64,000 bases of DNA, taken from assembly GCA_036346225.1 (NCBI GenBank), contig JARFIW010000593.1, positions 1,320,506 through 1,384,505 of the forward strand, written 5' to 3'. Made by a program: the position numbers and the translations under genes. This stretch comes from Platerodrilus igneus. Lineage: Eukaryota; Arthropoda; Insecta; Coleoptera; Lycidae. Each line of letters opens with the position of its first letter. Position 1 is the stretch's first letter. The notes under the pieces are model-generated. The model searched no databases. It had not been told where the DNA came from and worked only from the letters and a program-made list of their open reading frames with translations. Positions 54,385 through 64,000 of the stretch are shown here, piece by piece.

Positions 54385-55080
54385 TATATGTTACATACAC
54401 ATCAGCAAATGTTAAAAACTTATAGGTGAACCTACAATTATGCCTATTAATAATTTTCAATCCCTTATTTAAACCTGCCCAAATTAGTTGTACTCATTAT
54501 ATGCAAATCTTCATTAGTTTAATTAAAATTGTCATTTAGTATATGTAATATATTATTTCTCTAGCGGTTGTTTTCTTCTGATGGAGCAACCCCTATTATA
54601 CGGGAGTTAATAATTATGCATTTTCACTAAAAAATAAATTGCAATTTACTTTATAACACTAACATAAGAAAGATTTACTTCACTTAAAAACTTATTTGCT
54701 TGGAACAAACAATAGGACATGTATAGGATCTAATAGAATATGCCAACGTTTTTATTTACTTCAAAAGCAATAAATTTTCTAATATACCTATACCAGAATA
54801 GTTAAAAATGTTTCTATTCTACTGAATTTTTGAATCCCGAACACAGCTGGTTTCCAAGTCAATTTTTCCATAATTTCGATATTATAGATAAACTATACTA
54901 ATTCAAAACAGATTCAAACAAAATTGATTATTATAAGCAATCCTATATATGGACAAATGCAATTTTCGCATTAATGCCTTCGCGCGCTTCAAATTACTAA
55001 AAGTTCTACAACAACAAACCGTGACTAACGTTAATTCAAGTCGCCATGATACATTATAAACTATAGGAAGTGGGAGAAAA
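54385..55080. other. No recognisable feature
   Basis: AT-rich, with stops in all frames and no repeat detected by eye. The short minus frame 54903-55100 has no motif. Confidence 0.6.
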
Positions 55081-55309
55081 GCAATCAATACGCCCTTCAT
55101 ATGATTGGTGACGTCACTGTTTACAATGTATGACGTTTCGCGTTGTGCGAACTGATAAAAACCCGCACGCTAGCGTGTGGTTAGTCATGGCGTAAATTGA
55201 AAAGGTTACAACATCGGACAATATATTAAATTTATTAAAGTATAGGGAAGAAAAATTGTGTCATTAATTATATTTCTGTTGTATTATTTTACAATTTTTT
55301 TAAATTTGA

Positions 55310-55490
55310 AGCCCCTCCACGGAAAAAACCAATAGAGAAATCAAAACAGTTAAACAATTAAAACAAATTCCTACAAGTTAACGTCGGCAGACATTTTGTT
55401 CTAATGTCTGCGGACGTTAACTTGTAAGAATTTGTTTTAATTGTTTAACTATTTTGATTCTTCCATGGGTTTTCTTCCATGGAGGGGCTC
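55310..55490. repeat. 181-bp foldback
   Basis: Arms of about 86 bp (AGCCCCTCCACGG...AACAGTTAAACAATTAAAACA, CAAGTTAACGTCSGCAGACA) pair with their inverse ending GGAGGGGCT, separated by only about 10 bases. The two arms differ at a few positions and by small indels. Confidence 0.9.
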
Positions 55491-55729
55491 AACTTTTAAA
55501 AAAGTGTAAGATAATAGAGCACTAATATTATTAATGACATAACAATTTTTCTACCTTATTACATCCCCGTAAACGAGGTACGCGAGACACTACGTCAGTT
55601 GGTAGCGATATTAGATAAAGTAAAAATGACGCGCAAATTATGGATGACGTCACACAATATGCAAATTATTGCAACATAATTACACAAATTTTAAAGGAAA
55701 ACAAATTTTTAAAAAAAAACCCATGGGGC

Positions 55730-55870
55730 ACTCACGTGAACATGTAGGGCTTCCTTCAGGATTACTCCATGATGGTCGCGGCCTCGCCTCGGGCGTCGCT
55801 GCTTCGCTGACCTTTCGGGCGTCGCTGCTCCGCTGAGCTTTCGGGCGTGGGAATTCTTAAGCCAGGTTGA
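55730..55870 (-). promoter_or_regulatory. GC-rich segment with 26-bp tandem repeat and a strong splice-donor-like site
   Basis: TCGGGCGTCGCTGCTYCGCT repeats at 55789, 55815 and (partial) 55841. On the minus strand a short open frame of about 60 codons (RRGRDHHGVILKEALHVHV) ends at CAC/GTGAGTGCC near 55735, a good donor. It might be a first exon or transcribed leader inside the 1.05-kb element. CpG density here and at 56030-56110 is far above the surroundings. Function unknown. Confidence 0.35.
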
Positions 55871-56365
55871 ATCCAATTCGATTTGTTTTCTCTCTATATG
55901 TAGATACAAATAAGGTACAGGAGACAGGGTAAGGCACGATAAATTTTGGAATCACAGGAAACTTACATATCAGAAAAAGACACGATACGATACGATATAA
56001 CTACACCTGTTTACATTTCGGGGGCTAGTTCCAACGCGTCTCTCGGAAATCCCCCACTTCCTTCTTCACCCACCGCGTCGGCGCGAATCTCGCGCAACGC
56101 GCTATCTGAAGTGACGGAAATACGCGCACAAGTCTTTTTAAATTTATGGCGCGAAATTCTTACATATTAAAACTTAATTGAGAATGTCTAGTGCCGAATT
56201 TTTGGCACGTAACAACCTATACTTTAATAGATTGTCCAATGTTGTAACCTTTTAATTTATTGTTAACCTGAAGATGGGCCTAGCCCAAAGCTTGAAACAG
56301 TAGTTTTATAATTCAAAATGTTAAAATTTATAGGGAGATTGTGTGTTATAATTTCTCCTCATAAC

Positions 56366-57315
56366 AATAATTACGTTGGGTTGTAAAACAAGTAAACTGA
56401 ATGTTTTACATTTTCTGTAATTTGTTTTTTCGTTTAAAATAAAAATATTTCAGAGAAATTTCAACCAATGCTTACATTGGGGGCCAGCAAATTTGTTCTC
56501 GCACATGGACGGCAGATACTTAAAGAACGCTCGTATTTACTACCACATATTTGATAATAATGGCTGGACATGCAAGCAATAAAAATGTACTTACCTACTT
56601 TGAAACAGTTGTACTCAAACCTGTTTACTAATTTCAATCCACTATTGAATCAGCTAAACCTTCGAGAAATCTTGCAAAACAAAATACAGAATATTTTGGT
56701 TACAACGTCACAGGCTACACTTATCTTACACGCACTAAGTTCTATTAGAAACATGCATTTATGCTTTATTTATGGGAATTAAAAAGGCATAATACTGAAT
56801 TTAATACGTAAATTAGTAAAGAGTAAAATTATTACGAAAAGTTCCATACCTCTCAGTTTTAATACTGTTTTAACGCTACTTGTTTTTCAATACGCAAACA
56901 GAGCAAAACGATAAGTTTATCATCAAAACTGCACATGTGGTACAAAACTTGTTTTATTAACAAGTGTTTCACACTTTTAAACGAAATTACTAACCAATAT
57001 ACCGGTATTTTAGTTTAATATTTAAGTTTTTAAGAACAAATAAATATGGCGGCCAGGTTGGCGTCAATTTTATTGTGTTGTTGATCTATAAAAAAGCACG
57101 TTGAACGCCCAGGACAAGGGTTGTCGCGTACTTCAGAAGCTTGTGAGGTCTAATCCTGCGTAAAAACTATAACTACACAAATACTTTCTACTTTAATCAG
57201 GAATATGACCAGAGCAAGAGTATTATAAAGTTATGTATCAACTACTACAAAAATCATAACGTTTAAGCAAGGTGGCTGGCTACCTTGCAAAGGTTTATTG
57301 ATAATTTTGAACCTA
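56366..57315. other. No recognisable feature
   Basis: AT-rich unique-looking DNA. The plus-strand open stretch at 56570-56782 (KMYLPTLKQLYSNLFTNFNP) has no known motif and its composition is what chance gives in this DNA. Confidence 0.5.
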
Positions 57316-57319
57316 ATTA

Positions 57320-57740
57320 GTAATTGAGAGAAGGAAAAATCTAAGGCCTCTGACAGGATTTGAATCTGTAACTAATATTGTAGATTTAAAAATCGATAGG
57401 CTTTGTCCAATTACTTTCTATTTGGAAATAATAGCTGACTTTCTCGTAAATTTAAGTATCGCTTCCTGTCTATATTTAAATACATATCAAGAACTTGCCA
57501 CTATCAAATGTGATTGACAAAAAGCTGGACAAAATGAAAATATTGAGAACATGACTTAAATTTATTCGTCTTATACAATTAATTTTCGCTGGTTCAATCG
57601 GTTAGCGCCTCCAAGTGCAACTTAAAACGTCACAGGTTCCAATCCTTATCAAGACCTTATATTTACCATTTTTCAATTACTATATTACTTCTAAATTATC
57701 ATTTGAGCTTCGTATAAAAGTCTGAAGTTAAAATTTTAGC
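57320..57740. repeat. Decayed copy of the tRNA-like palindrome
   Basis: Same order as 15660-16437 but shorter and more diverged. GTAATTGAGAGAAGGAAAAA and a degraded minus tRNA-like sequence (GACAGGATTTGAATCTGTA) lie at 57323-57400. CTTCCTGTCTATATTTAAAT and ATGTGATTGACAAAAAGCT are in the middle. A plus tRNA-like sequence (CGCTGGTTCAATCGGTTAGC, then CAGGTTCCAATCC) and CAAGACCTTATATTTACC lie at 57587-57670. The central AT-rich loop of the first copy is absent. Confidence 0.75.
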
Positions 57741-57798
57741 CAATTAACTAACACTGTAGTAGAAAAGTAAGCTAGCGCTCTGCAACTGCCATATATAT

Positions 57799-57927
57799 AT
57801 ATTTTAATAATAAGGTGGTAGTATTTTGGGTATGAAGTCCAAGGAATAAAATAAACTTTGAATTTCAAACCAACTTTTATTCCTTGGACTTCATACCCAA
57901 AATACTACCACCTTATTATTAAAATAT
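57799..57927. repeat. Perfect 53-bp inverted repeat with 23-base spacer
   Basis: The left arm (57799-57851, ATATTTTAATAATAAGGTGG onward to GTCCAAGGAATAAAA) is exactly repeated, inverted, at 57875-57927. No mismatch was seen. The spacer is AT-rich. It lies 28 bases before the (TA)n array that precedes the LTR at 57991. Confidence 0.92.
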
Positions 57928-57951
57928 TTATACTGACCAGTCCATTATTGA

Positions 57952-57954
<3 letters not shown>

Positions 57955-57990
<36 letters not shown>
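57955..57990. repeat. (TA)n microsatellite
   Basis: Perfect TA array of about 18 units, ending directly at TGTAGTGG. Confidence 0.95.
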
Positions 57991-57993
<3 letters not shown>

Positions 57994-59996
57994 AGTGGTT
58001 TTCAAGGGCTAAATCTACGTATAAACAAGGTAATTTCAAACACCCTGTATAAAGGAAACAACCAGAAATTACGTGCGAAATTTATTTCATTTAGTGAATT
58101 TAAAGCAACAAGTATTACCATTATTTTACAATTAATGAATAAAATTTATTAGGTTCGTAAAGAAAATAAATTTTAGAGGCCAATGCAAGTTATTTATTAA
58201 TTTAATGGAGTTTAATTGAACGGGTAATTACGTATAATACGCATGAAAGCATGAAAAATCGATAATACCAAGGTGAAACGCTTTGCTAACATATAAAACA
58301 GCCGTTGAATATAAAATACCTTGAAAAGCCAACTCTTAGAAATGTTGTGTTTAAACGTCGGTTAATTGAACACTGCATGTTTCAAAATATCAGGTTTCCC
58401 TAATTTGTATAGATAACAAGCAAGTTTCAAAGAATATTGGTTAAACGACAGTCGCAAAGCACGTATCAGTCCACATGGAGTAAATTTGAAACGCGGACAG
58501 TAATATCGATTTCTACCACTCAAACAAGATTATAAGGAAACATATAATATGCATAAGAAAGGGACAGCGTTAATATAGGCGGGGTTGTTGAGACGTCAAT
58601 GGATATACTATTGGTCGATATCGTTAGTTGTACATCAGACAAACACGGGAATATTGAATGTTAATTTTTCGGAAAATATCGTAACGACGCGCTAAATTTC
58701 GGGGATTTCGAAAACGGTTGAACCAAAATTTGAGGAAGTGTTATTTTAAATTAGAATTTTTACGGGAAGAGCGGCCTAGAGGTGGCATTCGGAATCATAT
58801 AAATACTTGAAGAGAATTAACATCGGGCTCTCTATTAACTTCGATCTCTTAGTATGTTCACCGCTTCAGAATACGAGTTTATAAGTATACATAATTTTAA
58901 ATTAAATAGTACAGTGTTGGCCTCATAATTTGATACGCGAATAAGTGACGGGTCTAAATTTTAATTTGAGGTGCAACATTTATCTTAAACAAGCTCGTGA
59001 AGTGACGTGAAGTAACGTAAATTTAAATTAAATTAAACTAAAGTGCGCAATTATGAAAGAAGTGTAATTAATTTGGATATGGATGTGGATGCACCGTGAA
59101 GGCAGAGCAAACAGCACAACCTAGATGGGGTTCTTCTACAAATAGCTAGAGGCGGTCAGCAGAGCAGAGCGAAACAACTTAACGGCATCATCAACGGAGT
59201 AGAGATCTTCAAGAAATTCTAGGTAACGCTTTAAAATTGTTGTTGTTATAAACTATGAAACTATGAAAATTGTGTGACGTGTGAGAGTGAATTTTGAAGG
59301 TATTGTGCATTATTTTGCATTGAAAATAATACGTATAACTAACTTTATTATGGTATTTAAATAGAAATCTAAAGGTGTATATAAAGCTTATTAACGTTCC
59401 ATCAGGAATTTAAAATTTTTATTGTTACGAGTACATGGGTTTGTTTTTTTTTTGTTTGTTGTAAGAGTATGCGAAGTACAAAAGCATACATTATTCATAA
59501 TTAACTGGGATATCATGAGCTCACCATACTCCAGAGTATACTAATTTAAAATAAATTATAAATAAAGAAAGAAAATAGGGTATTATTCAGAGCCTATTTA
59601 CTCCGGGTATATTCAATGTGTTAGATATTTTAAATTAAAATCCAGGACAGTACAAAAATAGGATTTATTGAGGTGTAACTTGATCTCTGAAATGTGGATA
59701 ATCTTGAATTTTATTTGTAAATAGACAAAATAAATATTGTATGATTGTTGTATTATTGTGTGGTTTTATTGAGAGTGTGCGTGAACGATACAGAGTATAA
59801 TAGTGAATCTAGGTATCCAAGAGGAGGCCCAACTGAGCTAGCCTGGGAACTGAAGAGGAATTAAGGTGATAAAGAGAGGAATCTGAGTAAGCGATTATTT
59901 TTTTATTAAATTGTTCTACTGTGTGCAATATTCGATTTTGTAAAGACGAAAATAAATTAATTTTCGAATCTACTGAGTTTTCTGAAAAATACACGG

Positions 59997-59998
<2 letters not shown>
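57991..59998 (+). mobile_element. Solo LTR, (TA)n-flanked family, copy 2
   Basis: Starts TGTAGTGGTTTTC and ends ACACGGCA, with (TA)n directly on both sides. At 2,008 bp it is nearly the length of the LTR at 16481-18517. It shares the CACCCTGTATA block, TATAAATAC at 58798, the ATCATGAGCTCACCATACTC region at 59510, AATAAATATTGTATGATTGT at 59730 and a donor-like GAGTAAGCG at 59885. No PBS or gag follows, so it is a solo LTR left by recombination between the LTRs, or an isolated copy. Confidence 0.82.

Positions 59999-60028
<30 letters not shown>
59999..60028. repeat. (TA)n microsatellite between two LTRs
   Basis: About 14 TA units separating the ACACGGCA end of copy 2 from the TAGTGGTTTT start of copy 3. 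Confidence 0.93.
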
Positions 60029-60035
<7 letters not shown>

Positions 60036-62726
60036 GTTTTAAAAGATCAAAAATAAATATAAGCGAAGCAATTTCAAAACACCCTGTATAAAGAAACAAC
60101 CAGAAATTACGTGCGGAAATTATATTAGTTAATTAATTTTTAAGTATCTGGTATTAACAAAATTTTATAAATAATTAATGAAATTTAAGTAGATTTCCAA
60201 AGAAATTAAATGGTAGAAGCCAATGCCATTAATTTATTAATTAATTTGAATTTAATTGAACGATTATAAGTTAAAAACCCGGTAATACCAAAGTTGAGAC
60301 GCGTTGCTAACGAACAAATATATCAGGAGGGTTGGAATACGTGGAAAATCCAAATCGTAGAAGTGTTATTTAAAATATTACGATTGAACACCTGCGTATT
60401 TTTCTAAAGGTCAAGTTCTGCTTAAATTGTGTAGATAACAAAAGGTTACAGAGAATGTCGGATAAACCGTCGCTTATATTCACGGGAAATGCTAATGAGG
60501 GGGTTATTTAACGCACGTAGAGTCCACGTGTGTAAATAGTGAACAAACAAGGATATCGATTTTTCAACCACTCAGACAAGGTTAGACTGAAACGTAGAAA
60601 ACGTATAAGCATAACACCACAATAGAATAGGAGGGATTTAAGGAACGTCATTAAGTCTACGATTGGTCGATAGGTTAGTTTGACTTGACATAGACACGAG
60701 GATAGTGTAGCGTAAGTTTCTTAAAATTTATAACGAGGTATTGAAATTCGCAGATTTGAAATTGGGGTTGAGTGCAAAATTGTGAGAATGTGTTGTTGTG
60801 AGCGGGATTTCGGATAACTGGGGGCCTGGCGAGGTTACAGTCGAAAGACATAAATACTCTAGAGAACTAGGACTCGCTCTCTTGTTTTTTAACTTCGTGC
60901 CTTATTATTTCGATCGTCCCGAAAGCACATATGAAAGTTAAACATGAGTTGTAAGTATTAACAAATAATTTAAAGTGTATTGCTTAGTGGTGGTCTCTAA
61001 ATTAATTAAAAACGCGGTTGGTGTGCCGATATTACATATTTTAATAGAGGTATCACCTATAATTTTTATCAACTCGTATCGGGACATTAAATAACGTAGA
61101 TTACTGTGAAATGAAATTTGGAATTTGGTTACAGCGAGAAGGAGGCGTTGGCGGATCAACTGAAATGGAAGTCGTCTAGTAATTGAGAGAATCGACCTGC
61201 AGACCAGATAGAAATTTACATGGCATCATCTACAGAGCGAAGATCTTCTAGAAATTCCAGGTAACGATTTAAATTTGTGATACCTATAAACTGTAAATAT
61301 TGGGGTGGCGTATGAGAGTGTTTTTCAAGGTAGTGTGAATTATTTACGTATTGAACAGAATATGTGTAAATAACTTTATTACGGTATGCAACTAGAAATT
61401 GAAGGTGTCTAGAAAGCTTTTAAACGTTCCATCAGAACGTGAAATTTTGTGAAGAGTACATGGCTTTGTTTTTTTGTGGTTTTAGAGTATGCAAAGTTGA
61501 AGGGCATACATTAATTGGGTTATTATGAGCTCACCATACCCCACAGTTTACTTAGAGTATTAAAATAAATAAATAAATTATGATGAAGGAATTTTAGAGA
61601 AGGTATTATTCAATGTCCATTTACTCCGCGTACATTTTATGTGTTTGATGATGTTAAAATTAAATACAGGACAGTACAACGTAAAATTTACTGAAGTGTA
61701 ATGTGAACAATAAAATAATAATGAATTGCATTTGTAAATGGGAATAAATAAAAGATTGTGTTTGTTATATTTTGTGGTTTTATTGAGAGTGTGCGTGAAT
61801 GATAGGATTTATGAATGAATATAGCTATCCAAAAGGAGGTCCTAATGAGCTAGACGGAAGCAGTTGAAGAAGGCCATTCAACCGAGGAAGAGAGGAAAAC
61901 GGGTAAGCAATATCTTTTTGACTTATTTAAATTTTTGGAAATTTTGTACAAGAGCTACTGCCGAGTTTAATCGATTAAAGATAAAATGCACTTTGCAAAT
62001 AGATATTCTAACGTCAAATAGAGATTTGAAATGGAACCTGAAAGTATTTAACACAGTTATTGATAATGAAAATAAGATTCTGATAAGCGTCATTTGACAA
62101 TAACAATCGTAATTATAAATTCTTGTTGTTTGTTTATAACTTATAAGAATATTTAAATTTTTGTAACATAACCTAGAATAAATTTTTAATCTTATTAAAA
62201 AATTATTTATGGGGAAATAATTTCCAACAAATTTTGAGATCAGCGTTCGAAGCATTTTGACCTTTACTGCATTATCTGTGCAGCCTCTTTGGTCAATTAC
62301 ATTCACAAACGGTATAATAAAAGATATGTAAATTATCCATATCCAAACTAAAGTGAATTTTTGTAACTCACAGAGATGAGGTTTGGGTTCTGTTGTTGTA
62401 AACAAAAATTATGTAAGGATTATTTTAATAAATAAGTAACCTTTAGGAGTAATTTTTTGTGAGCTTAAGCTGTAGACAGTTTTATAAATGTAAGAGATTG
62501 TTTTGTAGAAAAGAAAAATGTTTTTGAATGCATATATGTTTCTTGAGATTTCTGTGTTTCATTTCATTTTCGTAAATTTTACAACATAAGATAATAATTT
62601 CATATTTGTATCTTCATTACTATAATGCGCTTTATTTAAGTCACAGCATTAATTTGTGGGTTTCTCTAAGTATTAGGAATAGGGACAGCAATTAGCGACG
62701 ACCTACGAGAGGCGGCCTAGTCACAG

Positions 62727-62728
<2 letters not shown>
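60029..62728 (+). mobile_element. LTR copy 3, longer variant
   Basis: Aligns with copies 1 and 2 from its start (TAGTGGTTTTAAAAG) through the TATA-like CATAAATACTCT (60849), GAGCTCACCATACCCCA (61528), AATAAATAAAAGATTGTG (61743) and GGGTAAGCAATATC (61901). It then continues into the 0.8-kb block (61925-62728) also seen at 14780-15568. It ends TCACAGGAAT at a (TA)n array. Either this LTR is a long variant, or the 3' block is a separate repeat inserted or retained here. Confidence 0.72.

Positions 62729-62763
<35 letters not shown>
62729..62763. repeat. (TA)n microsatellite
   Basis: Perfect TA array of about 17 units, followed by TATTTATATGTATTGATGTGATTAAAGG, similar to the sequence after the TA array at 27193-27244. 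Confidence 0.95.
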
Positions 62764-62768
<5 letters not shown>

Positions 62769-62771
62769 TAT

Positions 62772-64000
62772 ATGTATTGATGTGATTAAAGGTTATCGAG
62801 AAGTCATTTAGCATTTTTTCGTAAACATTCAATGCCGTAAACTCGATCAAATGCAAGAAAAACCCAATTGTGATGATATTTGTTTGCATAGTGAAACGCA
62901 TTTGTGAAAACACTCGGTGTATGGAGTATAAATACATTTGGATCATGATTAAAATGGTTTTCATTCTTGTTACGTAAACTTAATGACATAAAAGTAGTAC
63001 TCTATGATGAAAATAATGGTATGTCTATGCGTAGGAACGCGTTTTTCAAAGAGTTATATTCTTAATTACTTAATTTAATAACGTATTTACATTCAACGGT
63101 ATTCATTATGCACAAACAAGTGTATGAAAGGAAATTTAATTAAGTATTCATTAGATTTTTCATCCACATTTTCTTATCAAAGTACTCAATTGTGTATAAT
63201 ATTTTAATTTGATGTTCATTTTAATAACAAACATCCGTTGGTACTTAGATTAAAGCGTATTTATATAAAATCAGTCGATACTCTAGAAAAGAGTTACCGC
63301 GTATTTCAGTTGAAAAGATTGTATTTTGCAAGTAATGAGAAACGTGTTCGTCAACCGTATTCTAGAACAATCGAGTACTAAATGGACATAAGGTGCATGA
63401 TGAAATAGCTGGGGGGCGACAATAGAATTCGTAAAAACGATTAACTAAAGCAACAAAAATTTGGAATATTAATAAGATAAGTGAAGCTCTAAGCTGTTAT
63501 CACGATAAATCTACGAATGTCGCATAATGTCTTTGAAAATCAGCCAAGTAGCAACTACTAGAACTTAACGCGAAAATTCTAAATGCTGATATTTCAGGGG
63601 TTCGTTCTTATATAACCCAACGAATGTCGAGCTCAGTTCTGCTTCAATTCAAACGTCACCATGCTAATCTGAGAATACGCTACGTAGCATTTAGTAGTAT
63701 AAGTTATTATAGAAGATATATGATTTTATTGATGACGTTAAAAGTTTGTTGCTATCAGACTGAAGTAGATCATTTTAAGTATTTGCAATAATTTTAAAAA
63801 TGGAAATAAAGAATTAAAATTAATTGAAACTACAGTAAGAGTATTTTGAATAGAATTAAGCATGTTTAATTGAAAGATTTGCTATAACTTATATAAATCT
63901 ATTTGCATGGATAGGCGTACTTAATTGATAAGTATGATCTGGAAAAAGGCAGATTTTCACGGTAGCAAGCAGATTTTTACGGTAAAATAAAATTATACCG
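62772..64000 (+). mobile_element. Probable LTR of a related family, running off the right edge
   Basis: Begins TGTATTGATGTGATTAAAGG beside (TA)n. Contains CACTCGGTGTATGGAGTATA near the start, in the position of the CACCCTGTATA block of the other LTRs. TTCTTATATAACCCAACGAA followed by GAGCTCAGTTCTGCTTC lies near 63605-63640, in the position of the LTR core promoter (about +835). No open frame of note. Confidence 0.45.

Larger units (their letters stand above)
55200..56253. mobile_element. 1.05-kb non-autonomous element with inverted termini
   Basis: Left end AAAAGGTTACAACATCGGAC plus AATATATTAAA...AAAGTATAG and right end CTATACTTTAATAGATTGTC plus CAATGTTGTAACCTTTT are inverted repeats of about 45 bp with few mismatches. 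It interrupts a repeat that is continuous elsewhere. The flanking AATT on each side is the only candidate target duplication. Contents: a foldback (55310-55490), a GC-rich segment with a 26-bp tandem repeat, and no convincing transposase. Confidence 0.8.
55085..56365 (+). repeat. Interspersed repeat, copy split by the element at 55200-56253
   Basis: Left half 55085-55198 and right half 56254-56365 match the uninterrupted inverted copy at 30765-31060. The junction falls at GGCGT(A)AATT / AATTTATTGTTAACCTG. Confidence 0.8.

Noticed and set aside
61923..62405. 160-codon minus-strand frame and the similar frame at 14853-15080
   Set aside because: Both fall in the shared 0.8-kb repeat block, but the frames are interrupted at different places and have no motif; chance openness in AT-rich repeat DNA is more likely.

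Overview
The window reads as AT-rich, repeat-dense intergenic DNA from an animal, most likely an insect. The evidence: introns with GT-AG ends, mariner, RTE-type LINE and Ty3/gypsy elements of insect style, primer-binding sites resembling the 3' end of arthropod tRNA-Lys(CTT), and long (TA)n arrays. There is no operon structure and no intact host gene I can name. Nearly all recognisable coding sequence is mobile-element sequence in various states of decay. Species cannot be read from the sequence.

Layout. 1-5900: minus-strand Ty3/gypsy retrotransposon running off the left edge (integrase, RNase H, RT/protease, gag, minisatellite leader, tRNA-Lys-type PBS, LTR). 6191-7287: dead DDE transposase. 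8900-10440: relic of a second Ty3 lineage (gag tail, protease, RT, minus strand). 11030-11560: 148-bp tandem repeat. 12061-13292: dead mariner with precise TIRs and TA duplications. 14780-18700: an LTR-related block, a long palindrome with a tRNA-like sequence in each arm, and a 2.0-kb LTR abutting a (TA)n array, followed by PBS, gag and protease (to 20.6 kb). 21.5-23.4 kb: duplicated unknown ORF and satellite-like repeats. 23.4-27.2 kb: RTE LINE. 27.9-30.3 kb: minus-strand gypsy gag relic, PBS and LTR promoter.

31418-46665 is the most notable region. It holds a plus-strand, multi-exon but decayed gene of the MULE-transposase/SWIM-finger type (ZSWIM-like), with an N-terminal zinc-binding-type domain, a DDE core, a SWIM motif and a C-terminal PHD-like finger. 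Its large intron (32129-40031) contains a 6,004-bp element at 33555-39558. This element has inverted termini, a 9-bp target duplication (GTTCAAATT), seven direct 0.45-kb repeats each carrying a near-perfect hairpin, and its own nested LINE and SINE insertions. A second RTE LINE (41.7-45.7 kb) sits between the later exons.

46.7-57 kb: mostly unannotatable AT-rich DNA with hairpins, a possible third minus-strand gypsy PBS/LTR, a nearly intact mariner (53050-54382, one frameshift), and a 1.05-kb inverted-terminus element (55200-56253) that interrupts a repeat also found at 30.8-31.1 kb. 57.3-64 kb: a degraded second copy of the tRNA-like palindrome, a perfect 53-bp-arm hairpin, and two more LTR copies whose ends lie directly on (TA)n arrays.

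How it fits together: this is a nest of transposons. The recurring architecture of (TA)n - TGTAGTGG...CACGGCA - (TA)n suggests an LTR family that inserts into TA microsatellites. The long array element inside the MULE-type gene has the target-duplication length expected of MULE-mobilised DNA. Both ideas are inference from boundaries seen here.
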